From: UBA5009 sp038043185 | GTDB lineage: Bacteria > Bdellovibrionota > Bdellovibrionia > Bdellovibrionales > Bdellovibrionaceae | Direction: 5' to 3' | Length of the DNA: 64,000 bases | Assembly: GCA_038043185.1 (NCBI GenBank) | Contig: JBBTCO010000004.1 | Location: 23,184-87,183 of the forward strand | Shown here: in pieces, positions 35,020 through 43,848 of the stretch | Position numbering within the stretch: position 1 is the first letter of the stretch | Layout of the letters: each line of letters opens with the position of its first letter | Notes under the pieces: model-generated | What the model was told of the DNA's origin: nothing | Databases searched by the model: none | The model's input: only the letters and a program-made list of their open reading frames with translations | Position numbers and translations under genes: made by a program

Positions 35020-35841
35020 ATGAGTACCAAAGGAGTTTATACAGCATTAAGCGGAGCCATGGCGCAAAGTCTAAAACTCGATACCATTGCAAATAATATT
35101 GCGAACGTAAATACCCCCGCCTTCAAACGTGATCAGCAAGTTTTTAACGAATATCTTTCAGCCAACGAAAAATCTCCGACCGTCATTCAGGTCCCACGAG
35201 TGCCGGCATCAGTTGAAAGTTTTTACGACATGCAAGGCGGTGATAAAAGTTTTGTCGACGCCAAAGGAACTTTTACTGATTTTTCGCAAGGCAGTTTAAA
35301 GCGAACAGGAAATCCCCTCGACGTGGCTATCAATGGAAAAGGTTTTTTTGAAGTGGCAACTCCGCAAGGTGTGCGACTGACCCGTAGCGGAAATTTCACA
35401 TTGGATGGAAATGGACGTCTAGTTACAAAAGAAGGCCATCCTGTTTTGTCCGCTTCTGGTGATTCTGCAGCAGATCCTTCGACAAGATCCATCCAGATTT
35501 CGGGCGGAGCCCCGGTGACAATTTCTGATTCCGGCGAGGTCCTGGAAGGAAATGAAAATCGTGGAAAATTATCTATCATCAATGTTGAAAAACCAGACAG
35601 TTTACAAAAAATGGGACATCAGCTTTATGGTTTTAAATCCAATGTAAACGCGGAAATCACCAATATGCCCAACGCAACAGTGCAAGGTGGACATCTGGAA
35701 ATGAGTAATATCAATGTTGTGAAGGAAATGACAGATATGATTCAAACTCATCGTGTTTTTGAAAGCACTCAAAAAGCGATCAGTGCCTATGATTCCATGT
35801 CGGATAAACTTGTAAATGTTGTTGGGAAAACAGGATTATAG
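35020..35841 (+). CDS. flgF: Flagellar proximal/distal rod protein FlgF
   Basis: The 273-residue protein of the rod/hook family starts with GVYTALSGAMAQSLKLDTIANNIANVNTPAFKRD, containing the family signature ANN(I/L)ANVNT..(F/Y)K. It ends with a typical terminal helix (VKEMTDMIQTHRVFESTQKAISAYD). Paired with flgG 11 bp downstream, the distal-rod protein, it is called FlgF. It is assembled through the flagellar type III export system in the periplasm. Start follows GGAGGTGGG. Confidence 0.92.
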   Translation: MSTKGVYTALSGAMAQSLKLDTIANNIANVNTPAFKRDQQVFNEYLSANEKSPTVIQVPRVPASVESFYDMQGGDKSFVDAKGTFTDFSQGSLKRTGNPLDVAINGKGFFEVATPQGVRLTRSGNFTLDGNGRLVTKEGHPVLSASGDSAADPSTRSIQISGGAPVTISDSGEVLEGNENRGKLSIINVEKPDSLQKMGHQLYGFKSNVNAEITNMPNATVQGGHLEMSNINVVKEMTDMIQTHRVFESTQKAISAYDSMSDKLVNVVGKTGL

Positions 35842-35852
35842 AGGGGAATTTT

Positions 35853-36638
35853 ATGATTAAAAGTTTGAACACAGCGGCAACTGGGATGGCGGCTCAGCAA
35901 AATAACATGGATGTCATCGCCAATAATATTGCTAACGTTTCGACGAACGGTTTTAAAAAATCCCGAGCCGAATTTGAAGATTTGTTATATCATACTGAAA
36001 AAGAACCAGGAACAGCGACTGGAGCCAATTCGTATTCTCCAAATGGTGTGCAAACAGGACTTGGTGTAAAAACCGCAGCGGTGCAAAAAGATTTTGATAG
36101 CGGCAGTGCGGTGATTTCGAAAAATCCGCTGGATATGATGATCGAAGGCTCAGGATTTTTTCAAATCCTGACGCCCGATGGACAATTGGCTTACACTCGT
36201 GATGGATCTTTTCGAAAAGATGCCACCGGAAAAATTGTTGATAAAAATGGAAATATTCTTCAACCAGAAATCACGCTTCCTCCCAATGTTAAGGGAATTG
36301 AAATTTCTAACGCCGGGGAAGTGAGAGTGATTCAAGGACTAAGTGATGTTCCTGCTCCGATTGGACAGATTGACATTGCTAACTTCGTGAATCCAGCCGG
36401 GCTGCGTGCCATGGGCAAAAATTTATTCATGCAAACCCCTTCCAGCGGTCAGCCCGTCGTGAGTCGCCCAGGTTTGAATGGAACTGGTGCGTTGGCGCAA
36501 GGACAACTTGAGGCCAGCAACGTGAACATTGTTGATGAAATGGTCAATATGATTACGGCGCAACGAGCCTACGAAACAAACAGTAAAGTGATTCAAACCG
36601 CGGATCAAATGCTGCAATCAACAAATAATATGAGATAA
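35853..36638 (+). CDS. flgG: Flagellar distal rod protein FlgG
   Basis: The 261-residue product, the most conserved of the rod proteins, has MIKSLNTAATGMAAQQNNMDVIANNIANVSTNGFKKSRAEFEDLLY at the N-terminus (read in parts), GFFQILTPDGQLAYTRDGSF in the middle and LEASNVNIVDEMVNMITAQRAYETNSKVIQ at the end. Its stop shares one base with the flgA start. Confidence 0.97.
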   Translation: MIKSLNTAATGMAAQQNNMDVIANNIANVSTNGFKKSRAEFEDLLYHTEKEPGTATGANSYSPNGVQTGLGVKTAAVQKDFDSGSAVISKNPLDMMIEGSGFFQILTPDGQLAYTRDGSFRKDATGKIVDKNGNILQPEITLPPNVKGIEISNAGEVRVIQGLSDVPAPIGQIDIANFVNPAGLRAMGKNLFMQTPSSGQPVVSRPGLNGTGALAQGQLEASNVNIVDEMVNMITAQRAYETNSKVIQTADQMLQSTNNMR

Positions 36639-37597
36639 TGATGAAATTTTGCTCGTTGGTTTTTGTAATTTTAATTTTTAATTTGGGCTTAGCAAAAGCT
36701 CAAGTGCCACATACAGATACAGGCTCGCGTGTTGAAATTATTCTAGACGCGAATATTGAAGTTGCAAAAAAATCAGAAGTTACAATGTTGGATTTAGTTC
36801 GAATTGAAAAACCGATCGAGAATATAATAAAAAAAATTGCTGAACTGAAAATTGATCCCGAGTTGATCACAAAAAAAATTTCGAGCGGGCAAGATCAAAT
36901 CAGTTTATCGCGCCAAGAGATATTAAAAATAATTAAAAAATCAAATTTGAATGATTTGGGAGCTCGGTGGCAGATTCCTGAAATAATTCAAATTCAATTC
37001 AGTGAACAAGTTGTAAAATCAGAATTGGAAAGAAAAATTTTAAACCAATTGCAAACCCAGTGCAACGACTGCGATTTTGAAATTTATATTGATAAACTTC
37101 CCAATATTAAAGCTAAAAATTGGAATGTGTCTGTTGAAGAGCTGCCAATAAAAACGGCGTTTTTAATTCCAGTGGAAGCCGAAGGAAAAAAATTGTGGGT
37201 ATCGGTACGAGTAAAAACTTACAAGACCGTTCCAGTAACAACACGTTGGATTCCGGCCTTGCAAAAAATTCAACCCAAGGATCTGGAACTTAAGCGTACG
37301 GAAATATCAAATTCCAAAGATGGCTTTTTACCCATGGATCAAATGTTAGGCGCGACCATCATGCGTTCGCTTCCGGTAGGTAGCGTGGTGGGCGCTTCTG
37401 ATCTTAAACGTGAAGTGACGATAAAAAGAGGACAAATCTTAAAAGCGCATGTTGAAAATCCAGATTTCGAAATGAGCGTAAGCGCTGTTGCGGAAGAGTC
37501 AGGATACATTGGCGACATAATTAAAATAAAAAGCAGTGATAGCCAAAAATTGATGATGGGTAAAATTAAAGACAACAACAGCGTGGTGATTCAATGA
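36638..37597 (+). CDS. flgA: Flagella P-ring assembly chaperone FlgA
   Basis: The 319-residue periplasmic protein (signal helix at the N-terminus, FSLVFVILIF-like) has a SAF domain at the C-terminal half: RWIPALQKIQPKDLELKRTEI and TIMRSLPVGSVVGASDLKRE, then VKRGQ-like TIKRGQILKAHVENPDFEMS. It assists P-ring (FlgI) polymerisation. Longer than Escherichia FlgA (about 220), because of an N-terminal extension. Confidence 0.88.
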   Translation: MMKFCSLVFVILIFNLGLAKAQVPHTDTGSRVEIILDANIEVAKKSEVTMLDLVRIEKPIENIIKKIAELKIDPELITKKISSGQDQISLSRQEILKIIKKSNLNDLGARWQIPEIIQIQFSEQVVKSELERKILNQLQTQCNDCDFEIYIDKLPNIKAKNWNVSVEELPIKTAFLIPVEAEGKKLWVSVRVKTYKTVPVTTRWIPALQKIQPKDLELKRTEISNSKDGFLPMDQMLGATIMRSLPVGSVVGASDLKREVTIKRGQILKAHVENPDFEMSVSAVAEESGYIGDIIKIKSSDSQKLMMGKIKDNNSVVIQ

Positions 37598-38355
37598 GAA
37601 GTTTTTTGATTTTTAGTTTTTTGCTGATGAGTTCATGTTCGACATGGAACAAGTACTTTGGTGATTCCGAAGAAAAACCAAAATCAGTCGAGGTTAAAGA
37701 AACGTCGACGCGATATTCTGAAAATCCACAAATTGGTTTTACCGACAATCGACAATATAAAAAAATGACCAAATCCAGAATGGAAGATGAAGCTGAGTTA
37801 GGTAGCCAAGCTGGATCCATGTGGGTGATGGAAGGTCAGGGGTCTTATTTGTTTGCACAAAATAAATCGCGCCGCGAAGGGGATATGTTGAATATCCGCA
37901 TGGAAGGACCCGCCTTCAAACAGGTTGAAACTAAAGTTGGCGTCATCAAAAAATTACTTAAACAGCTTGAAGATCAAGAAAAAGAAGCTTTACTGCAACA
38001 AAAATTAGCTGCGGAAAAAGCGGCGGCAGAGCGAGCTCCGGCTTCGGAAAAAGCGGCGGCGGCGAATGCGGTACCGGCAAAAGCTTCGCCCGAAGCAGCA
38101 AAAGAGCCCAAAGAAGAAAAGCAGGATTTTGCTGAGATTCAACAAATTCAAACTCGTATCGTCGAAAAACTTCCCGATGGCAATTATCGAATTAAAGGAT
38201 CGCAGCCATTCATGATCGGAAAACGAGAATACAAAGTCATTGTGACGGGAATGCTTCGCCCAGAAGATTACAATGATGAAGGTGTGAGTTCGAATAAACT
38301 TTTGGATCCACAATTTGATGTGGTGAGCCTTCGTAAAAAAGAAAAGAGCGAGTAG
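37594..38355 (+). CDS. flgH: Flagellar L-ring lipoprotein FlgH, with an alanine-rich insert
   Basis: The 253-residue outer-membrane L-ring protein has a lipobox LMSSC at 13-17. Core motifs are GSMWVMEGQGSYLFAQNKSRREGDMLNIRMEG, the segment that normally reads SL(F/W)...Q..FFSD..AR..GD, and near the end KLPDGNYRIKGSQPFMIGKREYKVIVTGMLRPEDYN. Between them (about residues 128-168) lies a low-complexity charged insert made of AAEKAAAERAP-type repeats that is not part of the family core. It overlaps flgA by 4 bp. Confidence 0.9.
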   Translation: MRSFLIFSFLLMSSCSTWNKYFGDSEEKPKSVEVKETSTRYSENPQIGFTDNRQYKKMTKSRMEDEAELGSQAGSMWVMEGQGSYLFAQNKSRREGDMLNIRMEGPAFKQVETKVGVIKKLLKQLEDQEKEALLQQKLAAEKAAAERAPASEKAAAANAVPAKASPEAAKEPKEEKQDFAEIQQIQTRIVEKLPDGNYRIKGSQPFMIGKREYKVIVTGMLRPEDYNDEGVSSNKLLDPQFDVVSLRKKEKSE

Positions 38356-39396
38356 ATGGAAAAAATTCTGATCAATCGACTAAAAGAAACATTATGGCCA
38401 ATTTCGGTACTGTTGGTTTTATTAGCAGCGGATTGGGCCAATGCGGCTCGTTTGAAAGACATCGCCAGCATTCGGGGCGTGCGGGAAAATCAACTCATTG
38501 GTTACGGACTTGTGGTTGGACTTAAAGGGACTGGCGATGGAAAAAGTGAATTCACTTCGAAAAGCATGGCCAGAATGTTAGATAAACTTGGAATTAAATT
38601 AGATGGTGTGGATGTGCAAAGTAAAAATGTGGCGGGTGTAATTATCACCGCAACATTGCCGGCATTTGCTAAAGCGGGAAATCCCTTAGACATCACCGTG
38701 AGTGCTATTGGCGATGCTTCCAGTTTGCAAGGAGGAACCTTGTTGCAATCGCCTCTGCGAGCTGGAAATGAACAAGTGTTTGCAGTGGCTCAAGGAACAG
38801 TGACGATCGGTGGAGATGGCAAGGATATGCATCTGACTTCAGGTCGAATCCCCAATGGCGCCATCATTGAAAAAGATGTGCAGGGTGATTTCGCTTCTCG
38901 AAAAATGTTTCGTTTAACATTACACAATCCAGATTTTACGACCGCGGCCCGAACGATGTTGACGATCAATAAAGAACTCAGCGGCCACTATGCTTCGGCG
39001 AAGGATGCTGGAACGATTGATATCGTCACGCCATTTTCATACGAAAATCGTGGAGTTGAATTATTAGCGACGATTGAATCAATCAACGTCAATCCGGACA
39101 CACGCGCCGTGGTTATCATCAATGAAAAAACAGGCACCGTTGTCATTGGAGAAAGAGTTAAAGTTTCAAAAGTGGCTGTGGCTCACGGAGGAATTTCAGT
39201 TAAAGTTGGTGCGGATTCAAAAGATAAAAAAGAACCTTCTAAAGAAGAAAAAATGGCGGTTTTGGATAGCGGAGTGAGCGTTGGGGATCTAGTCCAGAAC
39301 TTAAATAAGCTTGGAGTCAGTCCTAAAGACCTGATTACTTTACTTCAAGCCATCAAGGCAGCTGGAGCTTTGCACGGGGAGCTTGAAGTTTTATGA
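38356..39396 (+). CDS. flgI: Flagellar P-ring protein FlgI
   Basis: The 346 residues begin with a signal peptide, then RLKDIASIRGVRENQLIGYGLVVGLKGTGDG, the most conserved FlgI sequence. Later motifs are NVAGVIITATLPAFAKAGNPLDITVSAIGDASSLQGGTLL and GVSVGDLVQNLNKLGVSPKDLITLLQAIKAAGALHGELEVL at the end. It forms the peptidoglycan-level ring. It directly abuts flgH. Confidence 0.97.
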   Translation: MEKILINRLKETLWPISVLLVLLAADWANAARLKDIASIRGVRENQLIGYGLVVGLKGTGDGKSEFTSKSMARMLDKLGIKLDGVDVQSKNVAGVIITATLPAFAKAGNPLDITVSAIGDASSLQGGTLLQSPLRAGNEQVFAVAQGTVTIGGDGKDMHLTSGRIPNGAIIEKDVQGDFASRKMFRLTLHNPDFTTAARTMLTINKELSGHYASAKDAGTIDIVTPFSYENRGVELLATIESINVNPDTRAVVIINEKTGTVVIGERVKVSKVAVAHGGISVKVGADSKDKKEPSKEEKMAVLDSGVSVGDLVQNLNKLGVSPKDLITLLQAIKAAGALHGELEVL

Positions 39397-39456
39397 GATT
39401 TTTGTTTCGAAATGAAACATGTTTAACTAAAATAAAAGTATTGGATTATGTTTTTG

Positions 39457-39652
39457 TTTTAGACCCATGGATGGGTTTAAAACTCGGGGAGGGTGAGAAT
39501 GAGATCGCGAACCATGGAAGGTCAAGAGTCAAAAGTTTCTCGCAGGAAACAGTAGACAAAGCTCAGCAGAGGCCAAGGAATGGTGCTCACGGGCAGATAA
39601 GAGTCAAGTGCAGGATGCACGAGATTCTCGGACTCAACTCCCCTTTTTTTTT
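39457..39652 (+). ncRNA. Candidate CsrA-binding RNA between flgI and flgJ
   Basis: The 273-bp gap between flgI and flgJ can be translated through (39393-39677), but the conceptual 94-residue product is not protein-like. The sequence is better read as structured RNA. An 11-bp stem with TGGA tetraloop is at 39457-39482, weaker GGA-bearing hairpins at about 39511-39521, 39535-39550 and 39573-39583, and GTGCAGGATGCAC at 39608-39620. GGGGAG (39486-39491) can pair with CTCCCC (39638-39643), and a run of nine T follows directly. About seven GGA occur within 200 nt. It could be a free small RNA or an operonic leader of flgJ. Confidence 0.5.
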
Positions 39653-39669
39653 CTTAACGGAAGTGGCCC

Positions 39670-40353
39670 ATGGTTGATTCAGCCAGTGGGGCAAGGCCAC
39701 TCCGAAGGCAACCTCTAACGCCAGATCAAATCGATCAGCAATTCAAAGACGTTTCTAAACTTTACGAAAAACAATTTTTACGAGAGATGGTCAAAGCGAT
39801 GCGTTCGACCGTTCATGAATCAGGATTCATCAAACAAAATCAAGGCGAGAAAATTTTTCGTGAGCAGTTGGATCAAGAGCATGTTGAAAAATGGGGTGAT
39901 CGTGGTGGCATCGGCATGGCGGATATGATCTACAGTCAACTTATTGAGCGTTATGGTGAAGCCGCTGGATTAAAACAAAGAATTGATAAAATTAAAGGGC
40001 CAATCTCGGTGGAAAATAGAGCTGAATTTCAAGTGAACAACCAAATTTCACCTGGGAAATTTCCAATCACTTATGAGTTCGAAAGAAAGTCGACGGAAAA
40101 TTCGACACTCTTAAAATTGCAAAATCCAATGGCCGGGCGAATCGCACAAAACATAAAATTAAGTCCGGACGAAACTCTTTTGGAAATATTGCACGATGAT
40201 GGTTTACAGTCGCGAATGGTTTTTCGTGGGCAAGCTCCGTCTTTAGTCCAAGGCCAACATTTGGAACAGGGCCAAACTGTTGGACTTTTAAGCCCGGAAG
40301 CCCGGTCCTTCTTCTGGTCTATAGCATTAGACCAGACAAAGGATCCAGAATGA
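39670..40353 (+). CDS. flgJ: FlgJ-type rod-binding protein fused to M23-like domain
   Basis: The 227-residue protein has the rod-binding domain first: QFLREMVKAMRSTVHESGFIKQNQGEKIFREQLDQEHVEKWGDRGGIGMADMIYSQL (read in parts), the normal FlgJ N-terminus. The glucosaminidase domain of enterobacterial FlgJ is absent. Instead residues about 155-225 (NPMAGRIAQ, LLEILHDDGLQSRMVF, LVQGQHLEQGQTVGLL) follow the order of an M23/LytM peptidase core but lack the HxH zinc ligand, so it is probably inactive. Function: rod assembly in the periplasm. Confidence 0.85.
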   Translation: MVDSASGARPLRRQPLTPDQIDQQFKDVSKLYEKQFLREMVKAMRSTVHESGFIKQNQGEKIFREQLDQEHVEKWGDRGGIGMADMIYSQLIERYGEAAGLKQRIDKIKGPISVENRAEFQVNNQISPGKFPITYEFERKSTENSTLLKLQNPMAGRIAQNIKLSPDETLLEILHDDGLQSRMVFRGQAPSLVQGQHLEQGQTVGLLSPEARSFFWSIALDQTKDPE

Positions 40354-40404
40354 TTTTGTAGAGTTGTCTCTTTATGATACACTTAAAAGAAGCGGAGGCT
40401 CGAG

Positions 40405-40731
40405 ATGAAAATTACACATAATAAGCTGGGACAAAATTTAAACTTAGTTGATGGTGCAAAAACAGATGCATTAAAAAATACTAAAAGTGAGAAATCATCT
40501 TTGCCGCTGAAAGACCTTGGTTCTCGCGATCTAAATGAATCATCGAGAGTGGATCTTTCACCACGAGCTCAAGAAGCACGAAGGATCAAAGAGTTGGCCA
40601 AAGCGGCTCCGGACGTAGACATGGTGAAGGTTGAAAAATTTCGTCAATTGATTGATGAAGGAAAATACAAAGTGGATGCAAAGGCTGTGGCCGACAAAAT
40701 GGTTGATGAACATCTCGAGATGGAAAGCTAA
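40405..40731 (+). CDS. flgM: Anti-sigma-28 factor FlgM
   Basis: The 108-residue protein has a disordered N-terminal half, then VDLSPRAQEARRIKELAKAAPDVDMVKVEKFRQLIDEGKYKVDAKAVADKMV (read in parts), the conserved FlgM sigma-28-binding C-terminal helices. It holds FliA inactive until exported through the finished hook-basal body. The presence of flgM implies a fliA gene elsewhere. Confidence 0.93.
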   Translation: MKITHNKLGQNLNLVDGAKTDALKNTKSEKSSLPLKDLGSRDLNESSRVDLSPRAQEARRIKELAKAAPDVDMVKVEKFRQLIDEGKYKVDAKAVADKMVDEHLEMES

Positions 40732-40745
40732 AGGACAAAATCTGC

Positions 40746-41261
40746 ATGGATGCGATTGTCGAAAGATCTTACAGTAAACTTTTAAATAATTTAGAAGACA
40801 TGACGACTCTTTATCGTCAGCTGTTGGATGTCGTTAGAAAAGAAAAAGAAATGTTGTTGTCAGCTCAGTTGGATGAGTTGACAGAAAATAATTTAATCAA
40901 AGATCAAATTTTGATGAAGATCCGATTGGTTGATACTCTTAGATACAAACACGCTCAAGAATTGGCTTTGGTGATCAAAGCGGATTTTGAAAATCCTCGT
41001 TTGTTAGACTTAGCTCAGAAAATGTCTTCTTTGGAAGGGGATCAATTACGTTCGTTGCATGCCACTTTAGACTTATTGATAAGAAGATTAATGGAGTTCA
41101 ATCGCGAGAATGAAGCTTATGCCCAAAAAGCATTGCAGACATTGAATGGCTCGATGAACGATATAAAAGAGACTTTGACTGGTAAAAAGACTTACGAAAA
41201 GAAAGGCCACTACAAAGCCGGCCCTGAACAAGCGGGAAATTTCGTAAGTAAAGAGGTCTAG
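40746..41261 (+). CDS. flgN: FlgN-type flagellar export chaperone
   Basis: The 171-residue helical protein has the FlgN/FlgN-like pattern: a first helix pair around LEDMTTLYRQLLDVVRKEKEMLLSAQLDEL and RLVDTLRYKHAQEL, coiled helices up to about 140, and a basic tail. FlgN escorts FlgK and FlgL, which are encoded next. Recognition rests on position and helical pattern. Confidence 0.82.
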   Translation: MDAIVERSYSKLLNNLEDMTTLYRQLLDVVRKEKEMLLSAQLDELTENNLIKDQILMKIRLVDTLRYKHAQELALVIKADFENPRLLDLAQKMSSLEGDQLRSLHATLDLLIRRLMEFNRENEAYAQKALQTLNGSMNDIKETLTGKKTYEKKGHYKAGPEQAGNFVSKEV

Positions 41262-41272
41262 GAGAGGACATT

Positions 41273-42685
41273 ATGTCTAAAATCTCGGCGATGCTGGATG
41301 TTGGAAAGCGCTCCATGTCCAACAGTCAAACGGCCTTACAGACTGTGTCCCATAACATTGCTAACAAGTCGACCGAAGGTTATTCACGTCAAAGAGTAGA
41401 CATTGTCACAAGCCCACCTATTGGAGTTGGAAATATTCGCATCGGAATGGGTGCTCGCGCTGGTTCTGTGTCGCGAACCAATAATCCTTGGCTTGAAAAA
41501 CAAATTCAAAAAGAAGGTCAGAACATGGGATACATGGATTCCCGTGCTGACTCGTTAGCCAGAGTTGAACAAATTTATAACGAACAAATGAATAAGGGAC
41601 TGAATCACTACGTCACTGATTTTTTCAACAGCTTTCGTGAACTTTCAAATAATCCGGAAAGTCTGACGTCGAGAAGTTTAGTGCGAGAATCCGCCACGGC
41701 TTTGGCTCAAGATTTTAAAAGAGTGAATGATCAGCTTAAAGGTGTGCAAGACGATTTGGATCGACAAATTGAAACGAGTGTCGAAGAACTCAATCAAACT
41801 TCGAAAGAGTTGGCTCAGTTAAATGAAAAAATTCAGTTAGTCGAAGTTCAAGGCGCTACCGCCAATGACGAACGGGATCGTCGGGATCTCTTGATAAAAA
41901 AAATGGGAGAAAAAATTGATATCACTTGGGCCGAAGGCAAAGATGGTATGGTTTCGGTCACAGCAGGTAACACCGCTATCCTTGTTTCGGGTTCAAGTTA
42001 CAATGAATTAAAAGCCTCACGTACAGACAACCGTGATCGCGTTGAAATTTTTTATCGCCCCAGCGAAAATGGCAGTTTGTTTCAAATGACGGAACAATTT
42101 AAAGGCGGAAAAATTGGTGGAGCGCTCGAGATTCGGGATCAACTGATTGAAGAGCATTTAAATACGATTGATAATCTTGCTTACATGGTTGCAAAGAATG
42201 TGAACGAAGTTCATATCGAAGGCTATGATCGTTACGGGCGTAAGGGTGTTTTATTTTTCGAAATGCCAAAAGAAACCAAAAGTGCTGCTGAAGGTCTGAA
42301 AATGAACGAAACAGTTGCTTTGGATGTTGGTCGTATCGCTGCGGCGGCTCGTCCGGATTCCCCTGGTGATAATACAATCGCAAATATGCTTTCCACACTT
42401 CAGTTTCGTAAAGTTATGGATAATGGAGGCTCAACTTTTGACGATTTCTATAATTCTCAGGTTGGACAAATCGGAACTATTGCGGAAAGAGCGCTGAAGA
42501 GTCAGGAATCGCAAAAAAATATTTTATCTCAACTGGTAAATATCCGTGAAAGTGTCAGTGGAGTCAGCTTGGATGAAGAAGCAACGAAGATGATCGAGAT
42601 GCAAAAAGCTTACGATGCTTCAGCGCGATTGATTCGAACGGCAGATGAAATGTTTGATACAATTTTAAATTTAAAACGAATGTAA
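41273..42685 (+). CDS. flgK: Hook-filament junction protein FlgK
   Basis: The 470-residue protein starts ISAMLDVGKRSMSNSQTALQTVSHNIANKSTEGYSRQRVD (read in parts), the FlgK N-terminal signature SHNIAN..T.GYSRQ, and ends with VSGVSLDEEATKMIEMQKAYDASARLIRTADEMFDTIL. Length is in the normal range. It makes the first junction ring at the hook tip. Confidence 0.95.
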   Translation: MSKISAMLDVGKRSMSNSQTALQTVSHNIANKSTEGYSRQRVDIVTSPPIGVGNIRIGMGARAGSVSRTNNPWLEKQIQKEGQNMGYMDSRADSLARVEQIYNEQMNKGLNHYVTDFFNSFRELSNNPESLTSRSLVRESATALAQDFKRVNDQLKGVQDDLDRQIETSVEELNQTSKELAQLNEKIQLVEVQGATANDERDRRDLLIKKMGEKIDITWAEGKDGMVSVTAGNTAILVSGSSYNELKASRTDNRDRVEIFYRPSENGSLFQMTEQFKGGKIGGALEIRDQLIEEHLNTIDNLAYMVAKNVNEVHIEGYDRYGRKGVLFFEMPKETKSAAEGLKMNETVALDVGRIAAAARPDSPGDNTIANMLSTLQFRKVMDNGGSTFDDFYNSQVGQIGTIAERALKSQESQKNILSQLVNIRESVSGVSLDEEATKMIEMQKAYDASARLIRTADEMFDTILNLKRM

Positions 42686-42697
42686 AGGTGATGTAAC

Positions 42698-43780
42698 GTG
42701 AGAATCGCGGATAAAATGCAATTCAACCAAGTGAACAAAAATATCAGTAAAAATCGTTCTGATATGTCTGAATTGCAGAATCAAGCGGCGACGCAAAAAA
42801 AGGTAAATAAGCCTTCCGACGATCCGTTGGGTGCGGCGCGAGTGCTTTCGGTCAGAACCGAGGAGCGCGGAAATTCTCAATTTATCAAAAATATAAATTC
42901 GGCAAAATCATTCCTGGAGTTTTCTGATCAATCCTTGGGCGAGCTGTCCGAGATCTTGATTCGGGCAAAAGAGCTTGCAATTGGGCAATCCAGTGACGCC
43001 GGAGCAAACTCTGAAAGTCGTCGAGCGACGGCTGAAGAGGTCGCGCAGATGTTCCAACAATCCGTGAACATTGGGAATCGTAAATTAGGAGAACGTTATA
43101 TCTTTGGAGGTTTTAAAACTCAAACGATGCCTTTTGATCGTGAAGGTGAGTACTTCGGAGATGACGGGGACATGCAAATTCAAACTCACAAAGATTCATT
43201 TGTGGCGATGAATATACCCGGCAGTAAAGTTTTTAATGGAATCGGCTTGAATGAGGACGGCGTGGCTCGCCCGGGAGTTTTGGACCCTCGGACAGTTGAT
43301 GAGCTTCAAGATGTCCGGCGTAAAGAGCAGGAAGCTCGTGAGCTTCAAAATCAGAAGGACTTGAACTCCATAGAAACCCGGGGGCCGGCATCGGCTTTTA
43401 ATCCGTCAAAAATGGGTTCTGCCGATCCAGTGACTAAAGAAAGAGGCGTCAATATCTTTCAGACCCTAAAAGGGCTGGAGATTTCGTTAAAAAGTAATGA
43501 CAAGGTGGGGGTGCAGAACACCTTGGATTTTTTGGACCAGGCGATCTCTCAAGTCGTTATGGCAAGAGCTGAGGTCGGTTCAAGGATCATGTCAGTTAAT
43601 AACGTGACTGATACTCTCCAAAAGGCCATTGTTGACAACAAAATTGCTGCTTCTCAACTAGAAGATTCCGATGTGTTCCAATTAGTCAGCGAAATTAACA
43701 AGGCTGATAGTGCTTTAAAAGCGACTTTGGATACTTCTGGAAAAATGATTCAACCTAGCCTTCTTGACTTTCTAAAATAG
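42698..43780 (+). CDS. flgL: Hook-filament junction protein FlgL
   Basis: The 360-residue flagellin-like protein (GTG start) has an N-terminal helix region with NKPSDDPLGAARVLSVR, matching the KP..DDP.G A..L motif, and GERYIFGGFKTQTMPFD after about 130 residues. The C-terminal helix region includes RAEVGSRIMSVNNVTDTLQ. It is the second junction protein. csrA follows 68 bp later. Confidence 0.93.
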   Translation: MRIADKMQFNQVNKNISKNRSDMSELQNQAATQKKVNKPSDDPLGAARVLSVRTEERGNSQFIKNINSAKSFLEFSDQSLGELSEILIRAKELAIGQSSDAGANSESRRATAEEVAQMFQQSVNIGNRKLGERYIFGGFKTQTMPFDREGEYFGDDGDMQIQTHKDSFVAMNIPGSKVFNGIGLNEDGVARPGVLDPRTVDELQDVRRKEQEARELQNQKDLNSIETRGPASAFNPSKMGSADPVTKERGVNIFQTLKGLEISLKSNDKVGVQNTLDFLDQAISQVVMARAEVGSRIMSVNNVTDTLQKAIVDNKIAASQLEDSDVFQLVSEINKADSALKATLDTSGKMIQPSLLDFLK

Positions 43781-43790
43781 AAATTATACC

Positions 43791-43817
43791 TACAGTTCCG
43801 CTGAAATAGACCGATGA
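43791..43817 (+). promoter_or_regulatory. Sigma-28-like promoter upstream of csrA
   Basis: TACAGTTC (43791-43798), an 11-nt spacer and ACCGATGA (43810-43817) match the FliA consensus TAAAGTTT-N11-GCCGATAA at 12 of 16 positions with exact spacing. The csrA ATG is 32 nt downstream. A search over the whole genome would tell how rare this match is. Confidence 0.5.
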
Positions 43818-43848
43818 ACTTCTCAGACAGTTCTCATGAAGGTGGACT

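Noticed and set aside
39393..39677. Open frame of 94 codons between flgI and flgJ
   Set aside because: Composition is not protein-like, it overlaps flgJ, and the stretch has better support as structured RNA with GGA hairpins and a T run.
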